The notes: generated from the sequence alone by a model not told the origin. Positions 15,246 to 24,228 are shown, counted from the first letter of the stretch. The stretch is 38,531 nucleotides of DNA from Prevotella sp. UBA4376 (GCA_002391185.1 DGRY01000148.1:1-38531); one strand, 5' to 3'. Made by a program: numbers and translations.

Positions 15246-17585
15246 ATGAGAAAATTATTCACAATAGCCTGTGCAACAATAACCATGGTAAGTTGTAACA
15301 ATAAAAATATAGATATCGAACAACAGGTTGATAATCTATATAATAAGATGTCGCAAGCAGAACGCATCAATCAGCTTAGAAGCGGATACATGGATGACTT
15401 CTTTGATACTAAAGGAAAACTTGACACAACAAAATGTAAAGAGCTGATTCCCAACGGCATTGGACATTTTTCACAATATGCAAGTCAGCAACCTCTTGAC
15501 GCAAATAGCCTTCGTGATAAAGTTGCCCAAATGCAAGACTGGTTGATACATAACACACCAAACGGTATTCCTGCCCTTTTCCACGAAGAAGTGCTTTCAG
15601 GTATAAATACAAAAGGCGCTACCATCTATCCTCAGCAGATTGGTCAGGCATGCTCTTTTAATCCAGAACTTGCCGAACTGAAAACACTCCAGACAAGTAC
15701 TCAAATGCGCAAAATGGGAGGTGTGCTATCGCTTTCTCCAATGGTTGATGTGTGCCGTAATCCACACTTCAATCGCCTTGAAGAATCATACGGAGAAGAC
15801 GGTTACCTATCAGCAGTTATGGGTACTGCCTTTGTAAAGGGACTACAACAAGGCAATCTTAAAAAAGGTGTGGGGGCTTGCTCTAAGCACTATTTAGGCT
15901 ACGGAGGTGGTGGTGACGCACAGGAAAAAGAAATGATGGAAGAGATACTTCTTCCTCACGAAACGATGATACGCCTTGCAGGCAGCAAAGCTCTTATGCC
16001 AGGTTACCATGCCATTCATGGCACTAATTGCGTTGCCAACAAAGAAATACTTACCAATATTCTACGTAACTATTTGGGATTTGACGGAATGGTAGTGAGC
16101 GACTATACTGCTATTGACCAAATACCAGGACTAAGCAGCCCATTAGAAAAGGCTGCAGCAGCCATAAACGCAGGCAATGATGTTGATTTCCCCTATGGGG
16201 CAAACTACAAGTTCCTGCAAGAAGGACTCGATAAAGGATTGGTAAAACCAGAAGCATTTGAACGAGCAGTAAAAGATGTGTTGCGTCACAAAATACGCCA
16301 AGGATTAATGGACGACGACGCTTATCTATATAGCAAAGAGAACATAAAACTCGACTCACCAGAAGAGCGCAAAACAGCGTATAATATAGCAACACAATCT
16401 ATCGTACTTCTAAAGAACAATGGTATTCTTCCATTAGGCTCAGCAACCAAAAGCGTTCTACTTACAGGACCAAATGCCAATACCATGTGGGCTATGTGTG
16501 GCGACTACTCTTTCCCCGCTATGACTTATTTCTGGAAAATGAACGAAAATGAGGAAATACTGGGAAAGAAGCAGATTGTAACATTATTACAAGGCATGAC
16601 AAATGCCAAGGATGAAAATATCAAGCTAAGCTATTCGCGTGGTTGCGACTGGACCGACAGCGTTGAGACCGTTGTCAGCCAAGGCGGAGATGAACGAGCA
16701 TGGGAATACAAGGTGCAGCATCGTAAGGTTGATGCACACGAAAAAGCTGATAAGGAAGAAGCCCTTGCCTTGGCGCAGAAGGCAGACGTTATAATAGCTG
16801 CCATGGGCGAAAACGTAATGCTCTGTGGTGAAAACCGCGACCGTCAAGGACTTCGCCTGCCTGGCAAGCAGGAACAATATGTTGAGGAACTCCTTGCAAG
16901 TGGCAAACCTGTAGTTTTAGTTCTTTTTGGAGGTAGAGCTCAGGTGATATCAAAGATTGCAGACCGCTGTGCAGCCATCATTCAAGCATGGTATCCTGGC
17001 GAAGAAGGAGGTAATGCGCTTGCCAATATACTCTACGGAAAGGTATCGCCATCGGCAAAGCTCTCTGTCAGCTATCCTAACGTAGAACTTAACGAACCAA
17101 TATGCTATAACTATAGCGAAAAGCAGGATTCACGCGTGGCTTGGCCCTTTGGTTATGGACTGAGCTATTCAACATTTAAATATAGCAATCTAAAAGTAAC
17201 ACCAGAGGCAAAAACAAGCGATGAGAGCATCGACATATCATTCGATGTAACAAATACAGGAGCAATGGATGCCGATGAAATTGCACAGCTTTATTTGTCG
17301 CCCACAGATTCAAAACAGAACATCCGCCCTATTCAGCTACAAGGATTCTCACGTCTGACACTAAAGAAAGGCGAAACAAAAACTGTAACTATCAAGATGT
17401 ATATCGATCAGTTTGGTTACTACACCAACAACGGTAATCGCCAATGGAATATCGCTCCAGGCGAATACATCATAAAGGTTGGTGCTTCATCACAAGACAT
17501 TAAGCTTAAACAAAACATTAAGCTTAATGGTGACAAAGTAGTAAAATCTTTGCGTAACAACTATTTCTCAGAGGTGAAAAAGTAA
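15246..17585 (+). CDS. Glycoside hydrolase family 3 lipoprotein, beta-xylosidase/beta-glucosidase-like
   Basis: A 779-residue enzyme with a lipoprotein signal, TMVSC near residue 17, so it is probably anchored in a membrane facing the periplasm. The catalytic barrel (about 25-370) shows HEEVLSGINTKGATIYPQQI and the nucleophile region GFDGMVVSDYTAID. The second domain begins near SVLLTGPNANTMWAMCGDYS, with GENVMLCGENRDRQGLRLPG around the expected acid/base Glu. A C-terminal FnIII-like domain (about 655-760) follows. It differs clearly from the upstream GH3, so it likely acts on a different linkage or sugar. It has its own promoter after the repeat element and converges on the GH98 gene. Confidence 0.87.
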   Translation: MRKLFTIACATITMVSCNNKNIDIEQQVDNLYNKMSQAERINQLRSGYMDDFFDTKGKLDTTKCKELIPNGIGHFSQYASQQPLDANSLRDKVAQMQDWLIHNTPNGIPALFHEEVLSGINTKGATIYPQQIGQACSFNPELAELKTLQTSTQMRKMGGVLSLSPMVDVCRNPHFNRLEESYGEDGYLSAVMGTAFVKGLQQGNLKKGVGACSKHYLGYGGGGDAQEKEMMEEILLPHETMIRLAGSKALMPGYHAIHGTNCVANKEILTNILRNYLGFDGMVVSDYTAIDQIPGLSSPLEKAAAAINAGNDVDFPYGANYKFLQEGLDKGLVKPEAFERAVKDVLRHKIRQGLMDDDAYLYSKENIKLDSPEERKTAYNIATQSIVLLKNNGILPLGSATKSVLLTGPNANTMWAMCGDYSFPAMTYFWKMNENEEILGKKQIVTLLQGMTNAKDENIKLSYSRGCDWTDSVETVVSQGGDERAWEYKVQHRKVDAHEKADKEEALALAQKADVIIAAMGENVMLCGENRDRQGLRLPGKQEQYVEELLASGKPVVLVLFGGRAQVISKIADRCAAIIQAWYPGEEGGNALANILYGKVSPSAKLSVSYPNVELNEPICYNYSEKQDSRVAWPFGYGLSYSTFKYSNLKVTPEAKTSDESIDISFDVTNTGAMDADEIAQLYLSPTDSKQNIRPIQLQGFSRLTLKKGETKTVTIKMYIDQFGYYTNNGNRQWNIAPGEYIIKVGASSQDIKLKQNIKLNGDKVVKSLRNNYFSEVKK

Positions 17586-17649
17586 AAAGGTAAAAGCGTA
17601 AAAAAGGTATTTACTACATTACATTTTTTTTACATATAAAACAAAAAAA

Positions 17650-17681
17650 ATCCTTCCGGTCGAAAACACGACCGGAAGGAT
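17650..17681. terminator. Bidirectional terminator between the GH3 and GH98 genes
   Basis: A perfect 13-bp stem, ATCCTTCCGGTCG (17650-17662) with CGACCGGAAGGAT (17669-17681), encloses a 6-nt loop AAAACA. A-rich sequence on the left serves as a T-tract for the minus strand. Confidence 0.85.
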
Positions 17682-17716
17682 ATAAAAATAACAAACTTGG
17701 ATGTAAAAAATATTAC

Positions 17717-20713
17717 TTATTTCTTAATCATCTTCTTTCCATTAACAATAACTATTCCCTTATAATTCTTATCAACTCGTTGTCCATTAAGATTATACAT
17801 TACATCATTTGATATGTCAGCATGGCGCACACGCTTGATTTCTGTTGCTGTAGCCTTTACCAGCTTCACATTACCAAACATCACTTCAAGCCAGCCGCCA
17901 TCGTCACCGTTTTCATTTGCCACTGGAGAAAATTTCAAAGCATAAACTCCATCTGCTGAAGGTGTGAAACTAATATCAAAATGTGTTGCATCAGAGAATG
18001 TCATTCTACTGCCATTCATGTTTGGCGTGCAAGCTTTTATGCTTGATGCAATCACCCGGTCGTTATCATCGAGCACTTCAATCTTAAGCCATGGCGTTCC
18101 TTTCCATGCTGCAGCATCACAAGTAAGAGTGTATTTAATGTTTTGCTTGAGATTCAGCTCATGGTCATTAACTCTTCCATACATAGCGTAACCATCACCT
18201 GGTGCCATGGTGCGTACATACATACCAAATCTGAAATCACTACCCTCAGCAAACTGGAATATACGTGGACCGGAACCAGCAACACCTCCATGAACAGTAT
18301 TGTTTTGATTGACAACAGTCCAATCGTCTGGCACATAACCATCTCCAAGTTCAGCAAAATCATCTTGATAGATAACATTATTAGCAGGTATAACACTCTG
18401 TGGATCAGGATCGTCGTCAATATGCTCTTCTGGCTCATATTCACGATCATATGCCATGTCGTCCTTATCTGTCATAGTTGCTTCACGATACACTATCTGG
18501 TCAACCAACATATCAATAGCACTTACGTTGTCGATGGTCAAAGTGTTATCTCCTTGCTGCATATTCATAACAAGTTTGTTTGTTGCCCACTCGTTATTCT
18601 TTGTAATATGACAAGCAACAAGCTTACCCTCATCACCAACAGTAAATCTCACATTACCTTTTTTATAAGTATTCATATACCTCATGCTCACCACATATTT
18701 TCCAGCTTTAGGAGCTTTGAAAACATGGCGAAGTGAAGCATTTTCGCCTGTACCCATAACCATAAAGCCATTGCCCGAATGTCCTCTCACATCTGGCATA
18801 TCATAATATGGCAGCACCGCACATTTTGAAATGCCACGATAATCCATATCCTCAGCTTCTATAATCAACGAATCATTAATTATCTCAGCCTGCTTAGGAA
18901 TATCAAGCGACAATGCTGAAGATGGCAGATAATCGGTTTCACGATTAATGGCATCACCAATACAATTCAAGGTAATATCAACAGGACCATTATGAGTTAC
19001 CGACAGGGTGTACATGTGATTTGCTGCATCCCAGTTCTCAGCCGTCGAAGCCTGAGCCTCCACTCTCTTGCTCATAACATACGATGGCTTTTCTATTGCT
19101 CCATAAACAACAATTTCATCCCTCACAGGTGCTACAGAATCTGTACGGTAATTATTTAAATACAAGTCAATATGATCAGCATATTCACGTATAATACCAG
19201 CACTATAACGGTTATAAGCCAATTTCAGCCTGTCACATTTATTATATTTCAACGGAATGTCCGCAGAAGCTGTTTTCTTTCCGTTTTGGGTAGAATATGG
19301 ATTATAAGTTATGAGCTGATTACGATAACGATTAACATACAGGTCACCTGTGCTCACCTCAGGATATAGTCTGTTGAAGTCGGCTACCTTAGCATCAATG
19401 GTAGGCCATTTTGTGCTACGTTCTGACTTCTTCACCTGAAGCGGAATACTCTTTGCAAGTTCATCAGTAAGTTCCACACACACAGGAATAGCGCCATATC
19501 GTCCACTTCCCTTCAAATATGTGAGATTATCCATGTATTGCCCGTTACCACGATTCATTGGATCGTTAAGTTTGTAAAGGCCGTCATACAGGTTGCCCCA
19601 TCCTACATATTTATCTTCATCTGAGCCACTATTTACGTCGTTAACGACAACTACTTTCTGTTTTCCTACAACTTCCTCACGTGTAGGTATATATAATGTG
19701 CCATCGATAATTTTTCGGAACATATCTATCCATATATTGCGGAAGCCCGGAAATGTACCCCAGTTACGACGGCTATAGCCATTGACAGTAGTATTATTCT
19801 GATTCTGAAAATCCTCAGTCCATATAAGTTCTGGACCATCCCAAACACAAGCACCATTAACACCACACTGCTCCAAAATGGTTCCTATTCCAGCTGCTGT
19901 TGGATATTTTCTATTATTGTCTTCGCCAAGAAGAGCTCTCATACCCTCGTTCCAGCCACAGTTGTCATATCTAACACCATAATTCTTTGCAAGACCGGAA
20001 ACAAAAGGTGAAAAGCAAACGCTCTCTGAACTATAGAAACAAGACGATGTGGTGTATTTATATAGCCAAAGAATGGCTTCGGGATACTTTCGGCTTGCTT
20101 CCAACAAATCGGCATTACGCTTTAGCATACCAACGGGAGTAAGCGCATGCGACCAAATGTTGCCACAGAAGCTCACCGTTAAGAAACCGCCATACTTGTG
20201 GCTCATCTCTATCAAATGAGCAAACAAAGCCAAACGGTCTTCCTGCGAGCTTGAACTCCTGTCCTTGTAGCCTTCATCAAATCCCCAGAACTGCTCAGCA
20301 TAGTTCCAGCCGAGAAAGTTTGGATAGTTCTTAAAGAAATACTCAAATGTGTCGAGTTGATTATCAGGGATATGAGTATGACCGCCACTGGCTGGCTGAC
20401 ACGTAAACCATAAACCATTCTTCTGACACACACTTGCCCACGATTTGTAGGTTAGAATAGCGTTTTGTGGACGCATATACACATTTTTCTTAATGTCGTA
20501 GCTACACGACAAAGAAAGATTCATGCACACATAAGGTTTAATGTCTTCAGGGATAAGATCAATAATCTTTTGCGGATCGGCCTGATTCCAAATGTCGATA
20601 TGAACAAGCCACAGAGGGTGGCGAGAATCAATAGGACGACGCTGTTGTGCATGCATCTTAAACGCTGCAAAATTTAAAACAATTAGTAATAGTAGAAGTT
20701 TCCTCATTTTCAT
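17717..20713 (-). CDS. Glycoside hydrolase family 98 endo-glycanase, multidomain, secreted
   Basis: A protein of about 998 residues. The ATG at 20713 (MKMRKLLLLL, a clear signal peptide) is preferred; another ATG at 20734 would leave almost no leader after the -7 element. The N-terminal half matches the GH98 catalytic domain: HPLWLVHIDIWNQADPQKII, then CQPASGGHTHIPD, YPNFLGWNYAEQFWGF and GACVWDGPELIW. GH98 members cleave blood-group glycans or arabinoxylan internally. After a beta-rich middle come a CBM6/35-like segment (about 640-750, with LIIEAEDMDYRG) and a jelly-roll segment (about 790-950). The tail MYNLNGQRVDKNYKGIVIVN resembles the short C-terminal sorting-type tail common in Prevotella. 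The substrate is not decidable here. Confidence 0.82.
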   Translation of the reverse strand: MKMRKLLLLLIVLNFAAFKMHAQQRRPIDSRHPLWLVHIDIWNQADPQKIIDLIPEDIKPYVCMNLSLSCSYDIKKNVYMRPQNAILTYKSWASVCQKNGLWFTCQPASGGHTHIPDNQLDTFEYFFKNYPNFLGWNYAEQFWGFDEGYKDRSSSSQEDRLALFAHLIEMSHKYGGFLTVSFCGNIWSHALTPVGMLKRNADLLEASRKYPEAILWLYKYTTSSCFYSSESVCFSPFVSGLAKNYGVRYDNCGWNEGMRALLGEDNNRKYPTAAGIGTILEQCGVNGACVWDGPELIWTEDFQNQNNTTVNGYSRRNWGTFPGFRNIWIDMFRKIIDGTLYIPTREEVVGKQKVVVVNDVNSGSDEDKYVGWGNLYDGLYKLNDPMNRGNGQYMDNLTYLKGSGRYGAIPVCVELTDELAKSIPLQVKKSERSTKWPTIDAKVADFNRLYPEVSTGDLYVNRYRNQLITYNPYSTQNGKKTASADIPLKYNKCDRLKLAYNRYSAGIIREYADHIDLYLNNYRTDSVAPVRDEIVVYGAIEKPSYVMSKRVEAQASTAENWDAANHMYTLSVTHNGPVDITLNCIGDAINRETDYLPSSALSLDIPKQAEIINDSLIIEAEDMDYRGISKCAVLPYYDMPDVRGHSGNGFMVMGTGENASLRHVFKAPKAGKYVVSMRYMNTYKKGNVRFTVGDEGKLVACHITKNNEWATNKLVMNMQQGDNTLTIDNVSAIDMLVDQIVYREATMTDKDDMAYDREYEPEEHIDDDPDPQSVIPANNVIYQDDFAELGDGYVPDDWTVVNQNNTVHGGVAGSGPRIFQFAEGSDFRFGMYVRTMAPGDGYAMYGRVNDHELNLKQNIKYTLTCDAAAWKGTPWLKIEVLDDNDRVIASSIKACTPNMNGSRMTFSDATHFDISFTPSADGVYALKFSPVANENGDDGGWLEVMFGNVKLVKATATEIKRVRHADISNDVMYNLNGQRVDKNYKGIVIVNGKKMIKK

Positions 20714-20745
20714 GGTGAAATTAAAATTAAACATTTACGTGGTGA

Positions 20746-20753
20746 CAAAAGTA
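20746..20753 (-). promoter_or_regulatory. -7 element of the GH98 gene
   Basis: On the minus strand TACTTTTG matches TAnnTTTG. No -33 TTG is present at the usual distance. Phased A-tracts lie about 90-140 bp upstream. Confidence 0.5.
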
Positions 20754-20839
20754 CAAGTTTTCGTAATTTATAACTTGTTTATTTGTTACATACCTTTTAT
20801 TTTTTGTTACAACACATTCTAAAAACACTTTTTTTTCAC

Positions 20840-20886
20840 AAAAAAGACACAAAAAAGACACAAAAAACACCATAAAACAACAAAAA
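20840..20886. repeat. Phased A-tracts (11-bp repeat) between the GH98 gene and the sRNA candidate
   Basis: The unit ACACAAAAAAG recurs with its A6 runs at 20840-20845, 20851-20856 and 20862-20867, followed by A-runs at 20874 and 20882. The 11-bp period places the tracts near one helical face, a known feature of intrinsically curved DNA. Confidence 0.6.
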
Positions 20887-20932
20887 CGATATTTTTAGTC
20901 ACAAATATGATATTTTTATATCAACAAAACTA

Positions 20933-20963
20933 TTGCACTTTATAAAAATACTATTTATCTTTG
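20933..20963 (+). promoter_or_regulatory. Promoter of the sRNA candidate
   Basis: TTG at 20933-20935 and TATCTTTG at 20956-20963 are separated by exactly 20 nt, one of the best consensus matches in the window. There is no gene downstream on the plus strand before a terminator. Confidence 0.65.
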
Positions 20964-20969
20964 CATCAG

Positions 20970-21175
20970 AGTTAATAAAAAGTTAATATATCGGTTCGTG
21001 TTTTTTCATAGTTAAGTATATATTTGGTTAATTTTTCGCATTTAGTTACTATTTATTCGCATTAATTTCGCATTTAAATTTTGTGGTTAATTTTCGCATT
21101 TATAGAGCATTAAAGATTTTAATAGGTTTTAGGTTTAAGGTAAAAGGGGGTGCTGAGAAGCATCCCCTTTTCAAT
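20970..21175 (+). ncRNA. Predicted small non-coding RNA, about 205 nt
   Basis: The region runs from a consensus promoter to an intrinsic terminator and holds no ATG-started ORF. It contains TTCGCATT four times (21035, 21056, 21067, 21093). GGTTAATTTTTCGCATTTA (from 21026) is repeated, with one T fewer, from 21085. The genes on both sides are on the minus strand, so this is not a leader of either one. I do not recognise an Rfam family. The reverse complement AATGCGAA occurs at 22067-22074, upstream of the omega-amidase gene. Transcription is predicted, not shown. Confidence 0.5.
21142..21171. terminator. Terminator shared by the sRNA candidate and the omega-amidase gene
   Basis: Arms 21142-21153 (AAAAGGGGGTGC) and 21160-21171 (GCATCCCCTTTT) form a 12-bp stem with one G-T pair and loop TGAGAA. 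The stem carries its own T-tract in both directions. Confidence 0.8.
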
Positions 21176-21230
21176 TTATATCATTATATCCAAATTTCTC
21201 CAGAAAGCTTAGCTTGCAAAACACTAGTCA

Positions 21231-21977
21231 TTAAAAATCTTGATCATTAAGAACAGGAAACTTGTTACGAAAATCATGTAGTTTATCTACGTCTATTTCT
21301 GCCGTAACAACATCTTCCTTCCCATATTCACATACAGCTATGCTTTCTCCCCATGGATCAATAACACACGAACCGCCATTATAATGACAAGTAGGATCGT
21401 CACCCACTCTATTTACTCCCACAACATAGCACTGGTTTTCAATAGCACGCGCACGTAATAGCGTGTCCCACGCATACTGACGTACAGAAGGCCACGAAGC
21501 AACATAAATAGCCACATCATATTCTTTATGATTTCTGCTATAACAAGGGAAACGCAAATCATAACATATTTGCGGAAGGAAGAGCTTACCGGCATATCCA
21601 AATATAACTCTATGTTTTCCTGCTGTGAAATGCTGATTTTCACCCGCATATGTAAAAAGATGGTGCTTATCATAAAGTGTTTCTACACCGTTAGGACGAA
21701 CAAAATAGAAACGATTATAAAAACGGCCAAACTCTTCAACTGCTACACTTCCACAAATAGCAGCATTTATCTGCCTTGCCTTCTCAGTCATCCAGCTAAG
21801 TGCAAAGCCTTTTTCATCGGCAAAGCCTTCTGGTTCTGTTGCATAACCAGTTGAAAACATCTCTGGTAGCACATAGATATCACTACCAGGATTTCTATCA
21901 ATAAACTCTGATGCCTTTTGACAGTTTGCCTGCGGATCACCCCAAACAATGTCTTGCTGCAATAGCGTAATTTTCAT
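21231..21977 (-). CDS. Carbon-nitrogen hydrolase, probable omega-amidase (nitrilase superfamily)
   Basis: A 248-residue enzyme with the nitrilase-superfamily triad visible: Glu in VLPEMFSTGY, Lys in LYDKHHLFTYAGE and Cys in LPQICYDLRFPCYSRN. The PEMF and YDKHHLF motifs and the short length fit the YafV/omega-amidase group, which hydrolyses 2-oxoglutaramate or 2-oxosuccinamate to the 2-oxoacid and ammonia, often after methionine salvage transamination. I chose the ATG at 21977 because the frame's upstream start (22004) lies inside the -7 element, ahead of the predicted transcription start. The gene appears monocistronic. Confidence 0.85.
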   Translation of the reverse strand: MKITLLQQDIVWGDPQANCQKASEFIDRNPGSDIYVLPEMFSTGYATEPEGFADEKGFALSWMTEKARQINAAICGSVAVEEFGRFYNRFYFVRPNGVETLYDKHHLFTYAGENQHFTAGKHRVIFGYAGKLFLPQICYDLRFPCYSRNHKEYDVAIYVASWPSVRQYAWDTLLRARAIENQCYVVGVNRVGDDPTCHYNGGSCVIDPWGESIAVCEYGKEDVVTAEIDVDKLHDFRNKFPVLNDQDF

Positions 21978-22001
21978 GATGGTTGACTTTTCTACATGCA
22001 G

Positions 22002-22032
22002 CAAAATTATAAATTAATTTTTAAAGCGCCAA
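22002..22032 (-). promoter_or_regulatory. Omega-amidase promoter
   Basis: On the minus strand TAATTTTG (22009-22002) has TTG (22032-22030) exactly 20 nt upstream. This fixes the gene start at 21977. Confidence 0.65.
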
Positions 22033-22095
22033 AATAATTACCAATTAATACATTCTCATCGTGTAAAATGCGAATTTTATCTTACACAAAAAAGT

Positions 22096-22148
22096 AGGCT
22101 TCTCGAAGGAAGAAGCCTCTCTCTCCAGCCCTCTCCAAAGGGAGAGGG
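22096..22148 (-). terminator. Tandem hairpins downstream of kdgA
   Basis: AGGCTTCT (22096-22103) pairs with AGAAGCCT (22111-22118). On the minus strand it is followed by ACTTTTTTG, a plausible intrinsic terminator for kdgK-kdgA. A second perfect 8-bp hairpin, CCCTCTCC-aaag-GGAGAGGG (22129-22148), precedes it. The remaining 22149-22287 shows only an AGTCAGA/TCTGACT inverted pair. Confidence 0.6.
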
Positions 22149-22287
22149 AGAAGAAACAGACTGTAGGGTAACTCCAGAGTCAGATGGCGATGACAACGGA
22201 GACGATAGCCCTAATCTATAGTCTGACTAACCCGAGTAATCGGAATATTCTAAGTAATCTGAAGATTCAGGAAACTCGGATTGTTGA

Positions 22288-22959
22288 TTATGCACGAGCC
22301 TTAGCAATGTAGCCAAGAGCTTCTTTACACTTATCAGTAATTGCCTGCCAGTTAGCTGATGCTATAACATCTTTAGGGAAGAGTTTTGAACCCATTCCTA
22401 CACACATAACACCAGCCTTTACCCATTCTGTCAGGTTTGCCTCTGTTGGTTCTACAGCACCAGTTACCATGATGTTGCTCCAACGAAGAGGGCCAAGAAC
22501 ATTCTTTACAAATGATGGACCACCAACATTTCCTGCAGGAAACACCTTTGTCACGTCACATCCTGCAGCCTGAGCATCACTCATTTCTGAAACAGAACCG
22601 CAACCTGGGCTGTAAGGAACCAAGCGACGGTTGCAAACAGGAGCAATCTCTGGATTGAAATTTGGTCCAACAATGAAATTGGCACCCAACTGAATATAAA
22701 GGGCTGCGGTAGGTGCATCAACAACTGTTCCTGCACCAAGAATCAACTCAGGACATTCCTTGCCTGCCCATTTAACGAGTTCACCAAAAATCTCGTGAGC
22801 AAAATCACCACGATTGGTAAACTCAAAAACACGCACACCACCCTCGTAGCATGCCTTTATCACATTCTTGCAAATATCTATGTCGCTATTAAAGAATACA
22901 GGAACCATACCTGTTTGCTTCATAGCTGTCATTACCTGAATTTTATTGAACTGTGCCAT
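22288..22959 (-). CDS. kdgA: 2-keto-3-deoxy-6-phosphogluconate (KDPG) aldolase
   Basis: A 223-residue class I aldolase of the KDPG/KHG family that splits KDPG to pyruvate and glyceraldehyde 3-phosphate in the cytoplasm. The Schiff-base lysine lies in [13 protein letters not shown], equivalent to the KFFPAE-type motif. The upstream active-site strand reads [11 protein letters not shown] (Glu, Thr and Arg in the expected places), and [10 protein letters not shown] and VGPNFNP are conserved loops. It lies 15 bp after kdgK, so the two form an operon that ends the uronate-to-glycolysis route. Confidence 0.9.
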   Translation of the reverse strand: MAQFNKIQVMTAMKQTGMVPVFFNSDIDICKNVIKACYEGGVRVFEFTNRGDFAHEIFGELVKWAGKECPELILGAGTVVDAPTAALYIQLGANFIVGPNFNPEIAPVCNRRLVPYSPGCGSVSEMSDAQAAGCDVTKVFPAGNVGGPSFVKNVLGPLRWSNIMVTGAVEPTEANLTEWVKAGVMCVGMGSKLFPKDVIASANWQAITDKCKEALGYIAKARA

Positions 22960-22974
22960 TATAAAATAACTGTA

Positions 22975-24000
22975 TTAACGTTGAACACGACCACTGGCAT
23001 CACCTCCTGCAAGAGCAAGAACCTCAGCTTCGCTAACAAGATTAAAATCACCATTAATGGTGTGCTTCAAAGCACTTGCTGCAACTGCAAACTCGAGTGC
23101 CTTTGCCTGATCATTATTGTATTTAAGCATACCATGAATGAGACCGCCAGAGAAGCTATCACCACCACCAACACGGTCTATTATTGGGTTGATGTCATAA
23201 TGCTTGCTCTCATAAAACTCCATACCATCAAAGATAAGAGCCTTCCAACCATTATATGAAGCAGAATATGACTCACGAAGGGTTGAAACAACATACTTGA
23301 AGTTGAATTCCTTAGCCATCTGCTCAAAAATCTTATGATAGCCTGCAGCATCTGTCTTGCCGTTCTCTACATCTGCATCAGGCTTAAATCCAAGACAAAG
23401 AGCAGCATCCTCCTCGTTACCGATGCACACATCAACATACTGCATTAATGGACGCATAACCGAAATAGCCTTCTCTGAGGTCCATAGTTTTTTGCGAAAG
23501 TTAAGATCAACAGAAACCATTACACCATGACGCTTAGCTGCCTCGCAAGCAAGTTTTGTTAGAAGCGCAGCCTTATCAGATATAGCTGGAGTGATACCAC
23601 TCCAATGAAACCAATCAGCTCCCTCCATTATAGCATCAAAATCAAAATCCTGTGGATCAGCCTCGGCTATTGAACTGTTGGCACGATCGTATATCACCTT
23701 TGAAGGACGCATAGAAGCACCTGTCTCGGCATAATAGAGCCCAACACGACTTCCACCACGAGCAATATACTCGGTATTGACACCATAACGACGGAGAGCA
23801 TTTACAGCTATTTGACCAATCTCATGTTCAGGTAGTTTAGACACAAAATAAGCATCATGACCATAGTTTGCCAAAGATACAGCAACATTAGCCTCACCAC
23901 CGCCAGGGATAATACGAAAAGAATCAGTCTGAATAAAACGGTCATTACCGTCTGGAGAAAGGCGAAGCATAATCTCGCCCAACGTAACAATCTTAGACAT
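22975..24000 (-). CDS. kdgK: 2-keto-3-deoxygluconate kinase (PfkB family)
   Basis: A 341-residue sugar kinase that phosphorylates 2-keto-3-deoxygluconate to KDPG. The PfkB signatures are present: the N-terminal GGGEANVAVSLANYGHD near residue 33 and the C-terminal IIDRVGGGDSFSGGLIHGML near 270, whose Asp is the catalytic base. The SSIAEADPQDFDFDAIMEGA and WFHWSGITPAIS stretches are typical of KDG kinases. It is first in the kdgK-kdgA operon and is divergent from the LacI-type regulator. Palindromes suited to LacI binding lie in the shared 271-bp gap. Confidence 0.9.
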   Translation of the reverse strand: MSKIVTLGEIMLRLSPDGNDRFIQTDSFRIIPGGGEANVAVSLANYGHDAYFVSKLPEHEIGQIAVNALRRYGVNTEYIARGGSRVGLYYAETGASMRPSKVIYDRANSSIAEADPQDFDFDAIMEGADWFHWSGITPAISDKAALLTKLACEAAKRHGVMVSVDLNFRKKLWTSEKAISVMRPLMQYVDVCIGNEEDAALCLGFKPDADVENGKTDAAGYHKIFEQMAKEFNFKYVVSTLRESYSASYNGWKALIFDGMEFYESKHYDINPIIDRVGGGDSFSGGLIHGMLKYNNDQAKALEFAVAASALKHTINGDFNLVSEAEVLALAGGDASGRVQR

Positions 24001-24086
24001 TTAAACTTGTTCTTTTAAGTTATGTTTGTTTTTATGAATTTAATCTTTATACGATGAAGAACCTCTTTTATGCTATTCTTCACAAG

Positions 24087-24094
24087 CAAAAATA
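24087..24094 (-). promoter_or_regulatory. -7 element of kdgK
   Basis: On the minus strand TATTTTTG matches TAnnTTTG and leaves a leader of about 80 nt before the kdgK ATG. There is no clear -33 box. Confidence 0.45.
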
Positions 24095-24159
24095 GATATA
24101 TTTTCGCAAATGAGGAAATAAAATCGTAAAAAAATACTTTTTTGCGTTGATTTTTAGAC

Positions 24160-24228
24160 TGTGCGTGCGCACAATTTAAAAAAAATGGTTATATTTGCGA
24201 AATAATACATGTCACGTGTGCGCGCACA
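24160..24228. promoter_or_regulatory. Two candidate LacI-family operators flanking the regulator promoter
   Basis: Site 1 at 24160-24173 is TGTGCG-TG-CGCACA and site 2 at 24217-24228 is the perfect palindrome TGTGCGCGCACA. Their centres are 56 bp apart. The regulator's own -7 element (TATATTTG, 24190-24197) lies between them. Their GC-rich sequence stands out in an AT-rich gap. LacI-type regulators usually bind such CG-centred palindromes, so autoregulation and control of kdgK are likely, by inference. Confidence 0.65.

Noticed and set aside
18143..18736. 197-codon open frame on the plus strand
   Set aside because: It is antisense within the GH98 gene and has low-complexity composition without recognisable motifs.
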